The notes beneath the pieces were generated by a model, which did not search any database, was not told the DNA's origin, and saw only the letters and a list, made by a program, of their open reading frames with translations. Made by a program: the position numbers and the translations under genes. DNA of 22,500 nucleotides from Hondaea fermentalgiana (Eukaryota > Sar > Bigyra > Thraustochytrida > Thraustochytriidae). The stretch lies in assembly GCA_014084085.1 (NCBI GenBank), contig NPFB01000031.1, positions 232,209 to 254,708 on the forward strand, in the 5' to 3' direction. Of the stretch, positions 1 through 8,398 are shown piece after piece. Numbering within the stretch: the stretch's first letter is position 1; each line of letters begins with the position of its first letter.

Positions 1-1650
1 GGGGGGGGGTGGAAAGCGAGCTAGACCTCTCGAGGGTCTCCTTTTGCCTGGCTGTAGCGGCTCGCAAAGCCAAGCACTGATTCACTCTTCCTCTCTGCAT
101 CGTGACCATGCCCCTTACATTTTATTCGCTCATGTTCGCAAGCGGAATGTCGCATGCAGACGCGCAGGCCGCAAGTAACTTTCCAAGCCGGACCCTGCTT
201 CCGAAGTGGTCCCCTTTTAGACGGTTTACTGCTTTTAGGGCAGGACGGAGAAACTCCGCCTTTTGCCTTTATTTCTTTGAAGAAGTTTGACATTCGTACA
301 ATTGAAGAAGCTTGGGGTGAGTTGTTGCATCCTACCGTGAGTGTGAACTCACAGCTGATGCGGGGTCAACTTATACCTACAAAACTTCTCCTTTTTCCCA
401 AGTGCCTTGGCGAATTTAAATGACATTTATGACGTTGACCATGCCATGAGACGCACGGGCTGATCATGGAAAAGTCGCTCAGCAATAAATAAAAACAACA
501 AATAAATAAAATAAATAGGAGTCATGAGGGAGAGAGATCATCCCAAGGCGGTCTTTCTTTCTTTGTCCGTCAAATTTTCACCTGAGGCCAGGTCGAACTT
601 GCTGACTCGTCGTGCGACCGCAGGTGTGACCTTGTGAGACATACTTGCAAGTCTTTGGTACTTTTTCTCTTCATTCATCTGCAATCCAGGGTCCAGGTCA
701 GAACTGCTGCCATGGCGGATCAGTTGCAATCGACGCAGAGACACTGTGGCCACCGTGCAACACTCTGCGACATTCTTGCAAGTCGCTCTACATGATGGAC
801 TTTTTGGTGGGTTTGGATCTGAAGATCAAACAAGGAATGTAAAAAGAGGCAGTTGATAAGGTCACACATAACCAGGTCGCGCTCGTTCTTCGACCGGGCG
901 GCGTACATTTTCTTCTCGTTTTTGTCATAGAAAAATCCGTTTTAGTGGGTTGACCTTGACAATTGCCTCGCATGGAACGCTCGTCAAGGCCTAGAAAATT
1001 GTAAGGGAAAGCGATAGTGCCCGCTCGCCATTCAGGATGGCGAACACATGGCACATCATCAGGTGTTGTCCTATCTTCATTTTCCTCGGGGTCGGCATCC
1101 ATCCCTTTGAATGCCGACCGTGATAAACCGACTTCTTTAAGTGGTACAAAATTATGGAGCCACGCGCTTTGTACACTGCAATGATGTACTTTGTGTTCTC
1201 ATGAGCGCGGTCATGGAGTAATTAATGCAGGGTGTCTACAGACTGTTTCTTCACCCAGACAGACCAATCCGTCACGGATCAGCGAGGTAAGACAATCCAC
1301 AGACACACCAAAGTGCAAGACCGTTTTCCTCCTCCTCTCTCTCTCTCTCTGGCGATCTTCTGAATTTCCTTTGTACCGATTCACGACCTTTGATGACCCG
1401 CCGTTCCTCATTAGGAGAAACAGAACCTGGATTTCTCTGCCAAGATTGATGCAGTGAAGGACATACTCCACAGTATGAAGCACAGTCCTCACTCCCACAC
1501 CAGGAATTATGCCCAGCAAGGCTCGTATGATCGCTGGTGATGTGGACAGGTTCATATTACCATCACGGTCTTAATCACTCCTGTTCTCGTCATTCGCCAA
1601 TTTTTCACGAGATTCCTCCAGGAGTTGGAAGTCGATCCATTATGTGCGCA
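1..1650. other. Region without a secure gene; weak coding trace on minus strand
   Basis: The window opens with a run of nine or ten G. No frame here has a recognisable domain. On the minus strand between about 1555 and 538, several short open stretches in different frames look protein-like rather than random. One runs from an ATG at 1555 (starts MNLSTSPAIIRALL). One lies around 1180-930 and includes DADPEENEDRTTPDDVP. One lies around 935-720 and includes YDKNEKKMYAARSKNERD. One ends at 538 with GENLTDKERKTALG. They could be exons of one gene or the remains of a decayed one. I found no consistent set of GT-AG junctions joining them, so I do not call a CDS. A CT-rich tract (about 1328-1350) lies inside the first stretch. 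Confidence 0.25.
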
Positions 1651-2532
1651 TCACAGTGACTGACGTGATCGTTTGGGAGAACCGAGCCCAGCATCAAGGC
1701 TGTCTGGCCCTCTCTTTGATCCGACGCCATTTCCTCCTGCTTGAAGACTCACAAGAGTGGCCGTTGCGTCTCTGTCGCGAGCAGCGTCCGCAGGCTCTGA
1801 CGGCGGAGCGGGAGCAGCAGCGTTAATCGAGCCTGTGAGGATCGAGCTTGGGACCAGCACGGAGTCGACAAAGGATCCGTTGCAAACGGCACGAAATTGG
1901 TGATTCTTTTCGAGATGCTCGAACTCGCTCATAAAGAGAAAGACGAGCTTTCCCTTGTTGGCATGATGCTGGATGACCGACACCTTTGAAAAGATTTTCT
2001 TCTTTTGGTCAAAGCCCGGCAATTCGCGGAGGAGGATGCCTTCCTTTTCGGGATTGCGCGTGCACATGAACTGCTGCACGATGACTTTATTGGTGGTGTC
2101 CATTATGCAGATCAGGACTGACTCCAAGTCTTGCCCTGCTCTTGACTCCAGGACGAGCACGTAGCGGCTTTTCGTTGCGCCCTTCGCTGCGGGTCGCGCG
2201 GCCACCGTCGCGGCGGCGGCATCGGCGTCGGCGCTTGCCTTCTTGTTCCCCGCGAGCAGCGGCTGCTGCTCGGTGCTCTCTTTCGGCCGCGCGGCTGCCA
2301 GCACCGCCGACGCCTGTTGCTGCTGCTCCTCGGTCATCATGTTGAAGGCTCGGCGCTTGCGATCGTCCGCGTAGAGTCGACTCGGGCCCAGCGGCTGCTT
2401 GCGGTGGGCGCCCGGGGCTCGCGGGCTGCGCGCGGGCAGCGGGGACCGCGCGGGCTTCTTCTCCAAGCCTGCGATCGCCTTGCGCGGTGATAAGCAGTCG
2501 CTCTCTCGAAATTGGTTTACCGTGGAAAACAT
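1651..2532 (-). CDS. Unrecognised 293-aa protein, probably nuclear
   Basis: I do not recognise this protein. The start is the first ATG in an otherwise open frame. The frame stays open upstream to about 2775 but has no ATG there, and the chosen ATG has A at -3. Layout: a basic, proline-rich N-terminus (residues 1-63) with SP sites, including S15-P-R-K, a full CDK-type site. A short glutamine run follows (EEQQQQ, 68-72), then an alanine-rich linker (about 97-120). Next is a compact stretch of alternating hydrophobic and charged residues (about 121-236) that looks like a folded mixed alpha/beta domain. An alanine/proline linker leads to a basic C-terminus, KRG...SPKRSR (273-290), which resembles a bipartite nuclear localisation signal and contains a second CDK-type site, S285-P-K-R. 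Nuclear location and cell-cycle phosphorylation are inferences from these motifs only. The gene has no introns as read and ends in TGA. Confidence 0.6.
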   Translation of the reverse strand: MFSTVNQFRESDCLSPRKAIAGLEKKPARSPLPARSPRAPGAHRKQPLGPSRLYADDRKRRAFNMMTEEQQQQASAVLAAARPKESTEQQPLLAGNKKASADADAAAATVAARPAAKGATKSRYVLVLESRAGQDLESVLICIMDTTNKVIVQQFMCTRNPEKEGILLRELPGFDQKKKIFSKVSVIQHHANKGKLVFLFMSEFEHLEKNHQFRAVCNGSFVDSVLVPSSILTGSINAAAPAPPSEPADAARDRDATATLVSLQAGGNGVGSKRGPDSLDAGLGSPKRSRQSL

Positions 2533-3976
2533 GCTGCTTGCTTCTTTATTCCCCTTAGATGAGAAGGAAAATGCTCCCTGGAATGAATGGATTTTACAAT
2601 GTGGGCGACGAGCGAAGCCCGGCTTGATGCTGCTGGCGGCGGCGGCGGCGGCGGCGTGCGTGGACGCGTCGGGAGCGGCGCGGAGACGGCGATGCTCGAT
2701 TCTCTTGCGTTGAAGTGCCCAGGGACGACGTGAATATACGTCTCTGTTCGCGCGCGGGTTTCGAGTTTGCAACAACCTTCAACAACCGGCGTTCTCCGCG
2801 GGTTCTTCCACCATGGCCAGCCTTGACACGGTGGGCTGTCAGTCGCACACCGATGGTGGAGAATTGATCAACGCCGATCTTTCATTCGTTCTCCAATTTT
2901 TTTTTTAAAAGTGTGAGATTTATTTCAGGGACGCGCTGAGCGGGACAGTTGCCATGGTTTTTGGCAGTGGCCAGGTGGAGAACAGCTGTCCAGGCCACCG
3001 TGACCGCCTCCTCAACAGCCAGCTTAAGGCGTTGCCAACGGCGGACCAGTTTCTAGCAGCCAGCAGCCAGAGGCAGGCGTGACGTTGTGCCAAATCGCGA
3101 TGGCGACAACGCCCGACAGCGGCTGCGGCCAGCTCAGAGATCTGCCAACGGAGATTTGACAGACCCGAAAATCCGCACTTGCGTTGTGCAGACCGCGGCG
3201 AGGACGCCTGGCTTCGGCTCGGCCTGGAGAGCGCGAATCTGCCGGCAGGCAGAAAAATGAGGCGGGGACTAGTTTATGGCGTTGACGTCGGTAGTTTCTG
3301 ACGTGACGTTGCGCAAATTGCCCGCTGGCCGACAGCATAGCGGCTCCGAGATCCGGGCAGCAGTGCAGCCACCATGTGCTAGAGCGCCGCTCGTTTTGGG
3401 TTCCGATATTCTCAAGAGGGGGGTGGGTATCAGGGGGAGCAGTGGAGAACGAACGCACGGAGAACGAACGCCCGAAGACCTGATTTTGGCTGTGGCGGAG
3501 AACATGCTGAGTTCTCAGAGCGAATCGTGGCCATGATGGCTGGTTGCTTGTAACTGTAATAAGTCATGTCTATGACGCTCGTTGACTGATTATGAATCAT
3601 CGATACTACGTATAGCCAGCAAAATTGACTGCCATTGCCATTAGGATAATCACACTACGTGATACCCAAGATATTATACGATTTCGGTCAGGCTCGCTTG
3701 CGATTGCCGCTCGTTCGTACAACTGCATAAGTCTCGACCTCGACTACGATAGCTGAGCGTCGCCTCTTTAGAGCTTGGTAGACCTTGATCACGTTTGGAT
3801 ACTCGGGGACAATGATCGATTTGAACTTGGCTTTAAATTTTAATGCCAGGCATCAGAGCTAAGCCCGATTCTTGCCGCCACTGCTGGTATCGCAAACTTT
3901 GAGCCTGACTCTAGATTGCAGAATTCGAGATAAGATGACATAATGGAAAAATGAAATGGACCGAAAAGGTTCGGGC
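2533..3976. other. Intergenic region, no gene supported
   Basis: The DNA just upstream of the 1651-2532 gene (2533-2850) is GC-rich, carries a run of GGC triplets at about 2635-2655 and is probably its promoter and 5' leader. There is a T-run of ten or more bases near 2897-2906. A 12-base repeat, gagaacgaacgc, occurs twice at about 3444-3472. Short frames on both strands between 3024 and 3536 overlap one another, have no domain and read like random GC-rich sequence. The AT-richer part from 3540 to 3976 is the 3' flank of the next minus-strand gene. I see no tRNA, known repeat or mobile element. Confidence 0.5.
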
Positions 3977-4690
3977 TCAGAAAGAAAAGGAAGAGGCCTC
4001 GAGCATTGAATTTTGTGGCGCAGAGCTGTCCGATTCCGTGTCCGTATGTGCGTGTTCATTCGACGCTGTTATCAAGACTTCTTCCAATCTATGAAAAGCA
4101 GCATCACTCAAAAGGCACGACCGCGCCCCGAATTCCGGCGCAACAGAATTCGAGTCCTCTTGATGGTCATCTGAGTGCGAATAAGAGAAGCCATCTGGCG
4201 GCGACTTATCTTGATGCAAGGCGCCCAAAGCTTGGAGACACTCCATAGTGTCGCTCGAGATGACAATCCCTACGCTCGACGCAGGCGCCAGGCGGAGATG
4301 AAATTGCCTGCTTAAAAAGCCAAGAGCAACTGATGCCCGAAAGATTGCCGTGGAGCCTTCCTGCAGCTGAATGTGCAGGTCGGAAAGCACCGAACGAGCG
4401 GTAGGCACGCTTATTGCGCACTGTGTGCTCATGTTAATCTTAACACAGTGCACGACTGTCGCCTTGGCAAGACCATCGACAAGAACGACGTCCATTCGAA
4501 GATCGCTGCCATCGCTGCTCAAGTCATGGTTGCCTTCCATGATCAGGCTGACAACGAGTTGGCCTGAGCTATTGATTATAGCGGAGGCTTTATCGATGCC
4601 GTCGCAGTCGGCCTCGATCGAAACGGGACGTTCTTCAGCGGGCTGGGCCCTTGGCGCCGTGGCGCTTGTGGCGAGACGCATGGCGCACAT
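3977..4690 (-). CDS. Unrecognised 237-aa protein
   Basis: I do not recognise this protein. The start is the first ATG after an in-frame TGA at 4838-4840. No other ATG lies between them, and the ATG has G at -3. A second ATG three codons later (4681) is an alternative start. After a short alanine-rich N-terminus, roughly residues 23-170 alternate hydrophobic and polar residues in a pattern typical of a beta-rich globular domain (for example SGQLVVSLIMEGN, RMDVVLVDGLAKATVVHCVKI, HLRLAPASSVGIVIS). The last 65 or so residues are rich in serine, aspartate and histidine and look disordered. No signal peptide, membrane helix or catalytic motif is visible. The GC-rich, repeat-bearing DNA upstream (4700-5000) is probably its promoter. 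It could be the last exon of a longer gene, but nothing in the sequence demands that. Confidence 0.55.
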   Translation of the reverse strand: MCAMRLATSATAPRAQPAEERPVSIEADCDGIDKASAIINSSGQLVVSLIMEGNHDLSSDGSDLRMDVVLVDGLAKATVVHCVKINMSTQCAISVPTARSVLSDLHIQLQEGSTAIFRASVALGFLSRQFHLRLAPASSVGIVISSDTMECLQALGALHQDKSPPDGFSYSHSDDHQEDSNSVAPEFGARSCLLSDAAFHRLEEVLITASNEHAHTDTESDSSAPQNSMLEASSFSF

Positions 4691-4867
4691 GACCTCTCTG
4701 CCTTCTCGAGGAGAGTCGCAGGCGCTCTGCTCCCGCTGCCGCTTGCGCCCGCCGCGCACGCCGGGCGTGGCGGGAATAAGCTGGCGCGCAATTTTCTCGG
4801 CGCCTGAAGATCTGCTCTCGCGCTCTCGCGCGCGCTCTCACCCCTTCCGTCGCTGCCGCCTCGTGCT

Positions 4868-4906
4868 GCGCAAAACCGAGCCGCGCCGCGCAAAACCGAG
4901 CCGCGC
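4868..4906. repeat. Two-copy 19-bp direct repeat, 20-bp period
   Basis: The 19-mer gcgcaaaaccgagccgcgc occurs at 4868-4886 and again, identical, at 4888-4906. It lies about 180-215 bases upstream of the ATG of the 3977-4690 gene and could be a duplicated promoter element. That role is inference. Confidence 0.8.
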
Positions 4907-5417
4907 GGAGTGGTATCGCTCGCTTTGACTGCCTCGCCTCGCAACTTTGCGTTTTTGCTGACCGTCTGCGCCGCTCGCGCTCGCCGCGTGTTCGAGAGCC
5001 ACGCGCGGCGGCCTGTGTCACGAAAATTGAGAGCCCTGCCCCTCCCTTTGGCCTGCGCTGCTCTACCCCCGCCGCCACTGCCAGCCCTTCTCCCTCTCAC
5101 GCCTGCGCTAGCCCTGCTGCAGCGCTGGCCGCTCCCAGTGGACGCGCCTGCGCGAACACCAACAGCTGCGGCGGGATGTTGGTCGTGATGTCTGAGGTTG
5201 GTGGGGCTTGGGTTGAGGATGTATGGGTTTTATTTGCGGCCTTGGGTGGGGGAGAGACGAGGGCGTAGCCGGCAGTAGAGCAGGTGACAGTGGCATGAGG
5301 GCGCTTGGACGCAGTGGCCACGCCTGACGCTGTGGAGGAAGTCACTTTGGTGAATACCGCTTCGCTCCAGTTCTTAGCGCAAAACCATCCCAGATCTTGA
5401 TGCACGCAATTCATCCC

Positions 5418-5455
5418 TGCATGTACGCACGCACGCATGCACGCGTGCATGCATG
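5418..5455. repeat. 38-base alternating pyrimidine-purine tract with 18-bp palindrome
   Basis: Every step from 5418 to 5455 alternates pyrimidine and purine (TG, CA, CG, TA steps only). This is the base pattern favouring left-handed Z-DNA. Inside it, 5435-5452 (gcatgcacgcgtgcatgc) is a perfect palindrome. Confidence 0.8.
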
Positions 5456-5725
5456 GTTTGCTCTGCGAGCATGTCGGAGCTGCATGGCGGCTGATGAATG
5501 GCCCTGACGCTCGCTTCGTCCGTGTGAGCTGGACGTTTGCCTGGACATCTGCCTCTCTATCGTATCATATCGAATCCGGGTCCCAAGGTGGCCGAAGCCA
5601 GGATGTCTCGACCCCGTGCCGAGAAGCCCTCGCGCCGCGGCTCGCGAGCCCGAGCCCGATCCCGCGACCTCGCCGCCCGCGCTTGCGGCCGCTCCGGAGG
5701 CGCCTCCGCGGGCATGCGGGGCCTC

Positions 5726-5764
5726 GAGGCGAGGCGAGGCCAGGCGAGGCGAGGCGAGGCCAGG
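5726..5764. repeat. GAGGC pentanucleotide tandem repeat
   Basis: Seven consecutive 5-base units run here: six are gaggc and the fourth is caggc. A partial caggg unit follows. It is a simple-sequence repeat in the GC-rich intergenic region with no coding meaning that I can support. Confidence 0.85.
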
Positions 5765-5966
5765 GAGATAGATGGCCGGAGCGAAGAGAGCGCGAGAGAT
5801 CTGCTCGGAGCGCGGAACGGCGAGGAGAGGAGAGAAGAGCAGAGGAGAGGAGGAGAAAGAACCGCGGCGAGCTAGGGGACGCGGCCTGGGCAGGGTAAGG
5901 GCGGCGACGTGCGGAGGAGGGAGCGGAGCGAGTTACGGCGCGGGCACCCGGCAGTGGTCACCGCCA

Positions 5967-6002
5967 GTGGCCGCTGTCCGTGGCCGCTGTCCGTGGCCGC
6001 TG
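5967..6002. repeat. 13-bp tandem repeat, about 2.8 copies
   Basis: The unit gtggccgctgtcc is repeated without mismatch at 5967, 5980 and 5993, the last copy truncated after ten bases. Confidence 0.85.
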
Positions 6003-6027
6003 CAGACCGCTCGCTGATGGCGCGAAA

Positions 6028-6051
6028 CAGAGCAGAGCAGAGCAGAGCAGA
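6028..6051. repeat. AGCAG pentanucleotide tandem repeat
   Basis: Four perfect agcag units (6031-6050) are flanked by partial units. This is a simple repeat upstream of the first receptor-like gene. Confidence 0.85.
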
Positions 6052-6809
6052 CTTGGGAACAAGATTCGATCCGTAGTTCAATTCAAGTCCGTACGTGGCG
6101 GCTAAGCGAGAGAGCAAGCGAGCAAGGCCGCAGCCATGGAACCGGCCTTCCAGCTTGGTGGAAGAAAAAAGTAGCGCAACGGATGCGAGCGACTTCTGGA
6201 GGCCCGGGTTTCGCGGATGGTGGGCAAGGCCCGGCCCGGCCGCTGGTGGGGACGTCGTAGTGTCGACCCGAGCGCTAGCCAGAAGGAGAGCTCGCTCCTG
6301 CTCCCTTGACGTGGGAGTGCGAATCTGTCGGCAAATGACAGCGAGACGACGAAGCGGTAAGGAGAGAGGTCCGGCAAGACCCGAGCGGTGGCATTGATTT
6401 GAGCCGCAGGGCAGGGGAGGGGAGCGGAGCAATGCAGACGAAAATAAGGGCAAATCCGGCCATGAGTGGCACAAAGCAGATCCTTTCTTTGCGATCACAC
6501 GAATCCTTCGCGATCTAAGCCGCGATGCTTGCCTTCGCCGTGTGCGACTCGGCAGTCAACGGAACTCTTGATACAAACTTTTCTAGAATGCCTCTCCAGT
6601 GCGGCCAGACTACAGTCAAGTAATCAAAGTCTCAAAAGGTAAGGGGAGGTATAATAGACTTTATAACTTGTAGTACGGGAGCCCAGTGGGAGGAGGGGCC
6701 TAGTGTCGAAGTGCAAGCAGCTACCTAGTGACTGGCCTTCCAGGCGGAAGGGGACCTGCGCGGCGGGCAGGCAAGCGACGCGCAGACAGGTATCCAGCCC
6801 GGCGACACC

Positions 6810-7937
6810 ATGGGTGCATGCGAAACAAGCGCCGATTGCGGCCGCCATGGCAGCTGCGAGCAAAGCACATGCATCTGCGACACGTGGTGGACAGGCAAGG
6901 CCGACATGCTCAGCTACGATGGATATCGATGCACAAACTTTGAAATTGCAGAGGCGGCAATCTGGGCTGTGGCGCTACTCAGCTCCATACGCCTATTTTT
7001 CAACATTATTCGCGCCTTCCGCTTGCAGGCGAGGAGCTACGCTGGGCTTAGAGCGCGCGCAGTGAGAAAGGGTAGTACGCTACCACCGTGGAAGTTTGTT
7101 CCCTTTCGCATCCTCTTCAGTGGCATCCTTGCACCGCCTGTACTTATTGCCATCGCGGCACCCAAGGCGTTTTTGCTGGAGGACCGAGAGCTCGGACGCG
7201 CATGGTCGGTCAGTGTCCTATTCGTGATCGCCGTCCCCTATGGATTTATCACAAACTTCTTGGCCGAGATGAACACACTTGATACCCTTCTCAAAAATCT
7301 GACAAATACTCGTCCGGAGGACATCGCCAAGCTGCGCCGCAACCTTCGCTTTCGAAACTGGTCCGCGGTCTCACTCTATGCGGGCATTACAGCTGTCACC
7401 GTCCTTTTTGGATGCCACTTAGAGGACACCCCTCCACAAGACTCGCCCATGCGATACATGCTAGTGATTCGCAACTGCAGTCTCATCGTCTTTATGCAAG
7501 CGCTTGGGCTTATTGCGCGGACAGCAGCAGAACAGGGACAGCATTTACTCAATTCGATGTCGGCAACAGCGCAGACGCAAAGCAAAAGCTCGCGCAAGGT
7601 CGAGGCTTTCCTGAAACACCTCGAGGACATGAGCCACGAAAAGATCAAACTTGCCAAGGTGTCCACGCTCATCTATGTCGTCTTTTCTTTGCCGTGGCTT
7701 TGGCCCTATCAAACATATCCCATCGCCATTGTTATTATTAAAATCACAGGCAAGGCCCACTTTGTCCACAACTTTCTCAGCTTACCTCAACGATCAAAGT
7801 ACGCATCAATCAAAGTCAACTCGGTGCTCCCTTCTTCGGCTGCAAGTGTTGCAACAACACATGCAAATCAGCAAACGAATCATCAAAACCCGTCTCAACG
7901 TCCACCAGCATCAAACGTCGAATTAGTTAAAGATTGA
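6810..7937 (+). CDS. EGF-like multi-pass membrane protein, paralogue A (375 aa)
   Basis: The ATG sits in a strong context (ACACCATGG), with an in-frame stop at 6729-6731 and no other in-frame ATG between. Residues 1-41 hold six cysteines (4, 10, 16, 21, 23, 41) in EGF-like order: HG before C3, then C-x-C-D-x-W-W-T-G-K-A-D and G-Y-R-C. There is no cleavable signal peptide, so the first helix would have to export the module. Predicted helices: about 46-69, 96-118, 132-154, 184-203, 215-236, then 284-302 and 304-320 flanking a WPYQ break. The loop after helix 1 is very basic (about 70-95), which fits N-outside. The loop before WPYQ (about 255-283) looks like a short coiled coil. Conserved with its paralogues are N149...A-E153, R221-N222, WPYQ (298-301), K311 and H317. 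The tail carries VLPSS (339-343) and ends ELVKD. Function unknown; receptor or sensor is inference. Confidence 0.85.
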   Translation: MGACETSADCGRHGSCEQSTCICDTWWTGKADMLSYDGYRCTNFEIAEAAIWAVALLSSIRLFFNIIRAFRLQARSYAGLRARAVRKGSTLPPWKFVPFRILFSGILAPPVLIAIAAPKAFLLEDRELGRAWSVSVLFVIAVPYGFITNFLAEMNTLDTLLKNLTNTRPEDIAKLRRNLRFRNWSAVSLYAGITAVTVLFGCHLEDTPPQDSPMRYMLVIRNCSLIVFMQALGLIARTAAEQGQHLLNSMSATAQTQSKSSRKVEAFLKHLEDMSHEKIKLAKVSTLIYVVFSLPWLWPYQTYPIAIVIIKITGKAHFVHNFLSLPQRSKYASIKVNSVLPSSAASVATTHANQQTNHQNPSQRPPASNVELVKD

Positions 7938-8398
7938 AAAAAGAATAATAATAACATGTATAATGCTCATTTCTCACCAGAACAACGAATCGGATGACAT
8001 TCTCGCTTAATGCATCTTCTCTCTCCCTCTCAACCGAAAGCCAAAAGTGAAGTGACACTGTCAGAGAGCGCAACTACTGACAAGCATCGCCACTTTTCTT
8101 CAAAAGAGCAAGGCATATGAACGCACCTTCGACACCCTCTTTTGGATGCGCGTGTACACGACTTGCAAAAAAGTCTTTTCTTTTCCTTGAACAGCAAACT
8201 CGATGTGGTCATGCCATCTGTATGAAGAGTAAGAGCTGCAAGTGTCACTCGACATTACCAAATGTCGTCTCGTTGACGCTCTACAAATTTTTGGACTTTC
8301 AGCCCCTTTTCCCATTCATTACGTCAGTTGTACTTGGTACGCTCGCATCAGTATTGTGAGTGCATCACTAGCAGCTTGCCGCTCTCGCACATAGCACA
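7938..8398. other. Convergent 3' intergenic region
   Basis: These 461 bases lie between the stop codons of two convergent paralogues (A on plus, B on minus) and should contain both 3' UTRs and polyadenylation sites. Just after the plus-strand stop the DNA is A-rich (aaaaaagaataataataac). A short plus-strand frame at 8117-8359 has no ATG-proximal gene features or domain and I do not call it. Confidence 0.5.

Larger units (their letters stand above)
4691..6809. other. GC-rich, repeat-dense intergenic region
   Basis: This 2.1-kb stretch separates two divergent genes. It is GC-rich and full of short tandem repeats, listed separately. Several long-looking frames overlap on both strands (for example minus 4576-5100 and plus 5437-5898), but their translations are low-complexity Arg/Ala/Gly/Glu sequence driven by composition, so I call none. 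A polypurine tract runs at about 5818-5868. About 140-160 bases before the first receptor-like gene, AT-rich sequence at about 6648-6672 (tataatagactttataa) is the only TATA-like element in an otherwise GC-rich leader. It may be part of that gene's promoter. Confidence 0.5.

Noticed and set aside
3024..3536. Overlapping frames on both strands
   Set aside because: No conserved motif, no supporting neighbours, and mutually incompatible frames.
4576..5100. Overlapping minus-strand frames of 147-174 codons
   Set aside because: Low-complexity Arg/Ala/Gly translations in several frames at once, as expected from GC-rich DNA. No domain is visible.
5437..5898. Plus-strand frames of 112-153 codons
   Set aside because: The translations are dominated by the GAGGC and polypurine repeats (Arg/Glu runs), with no domain.
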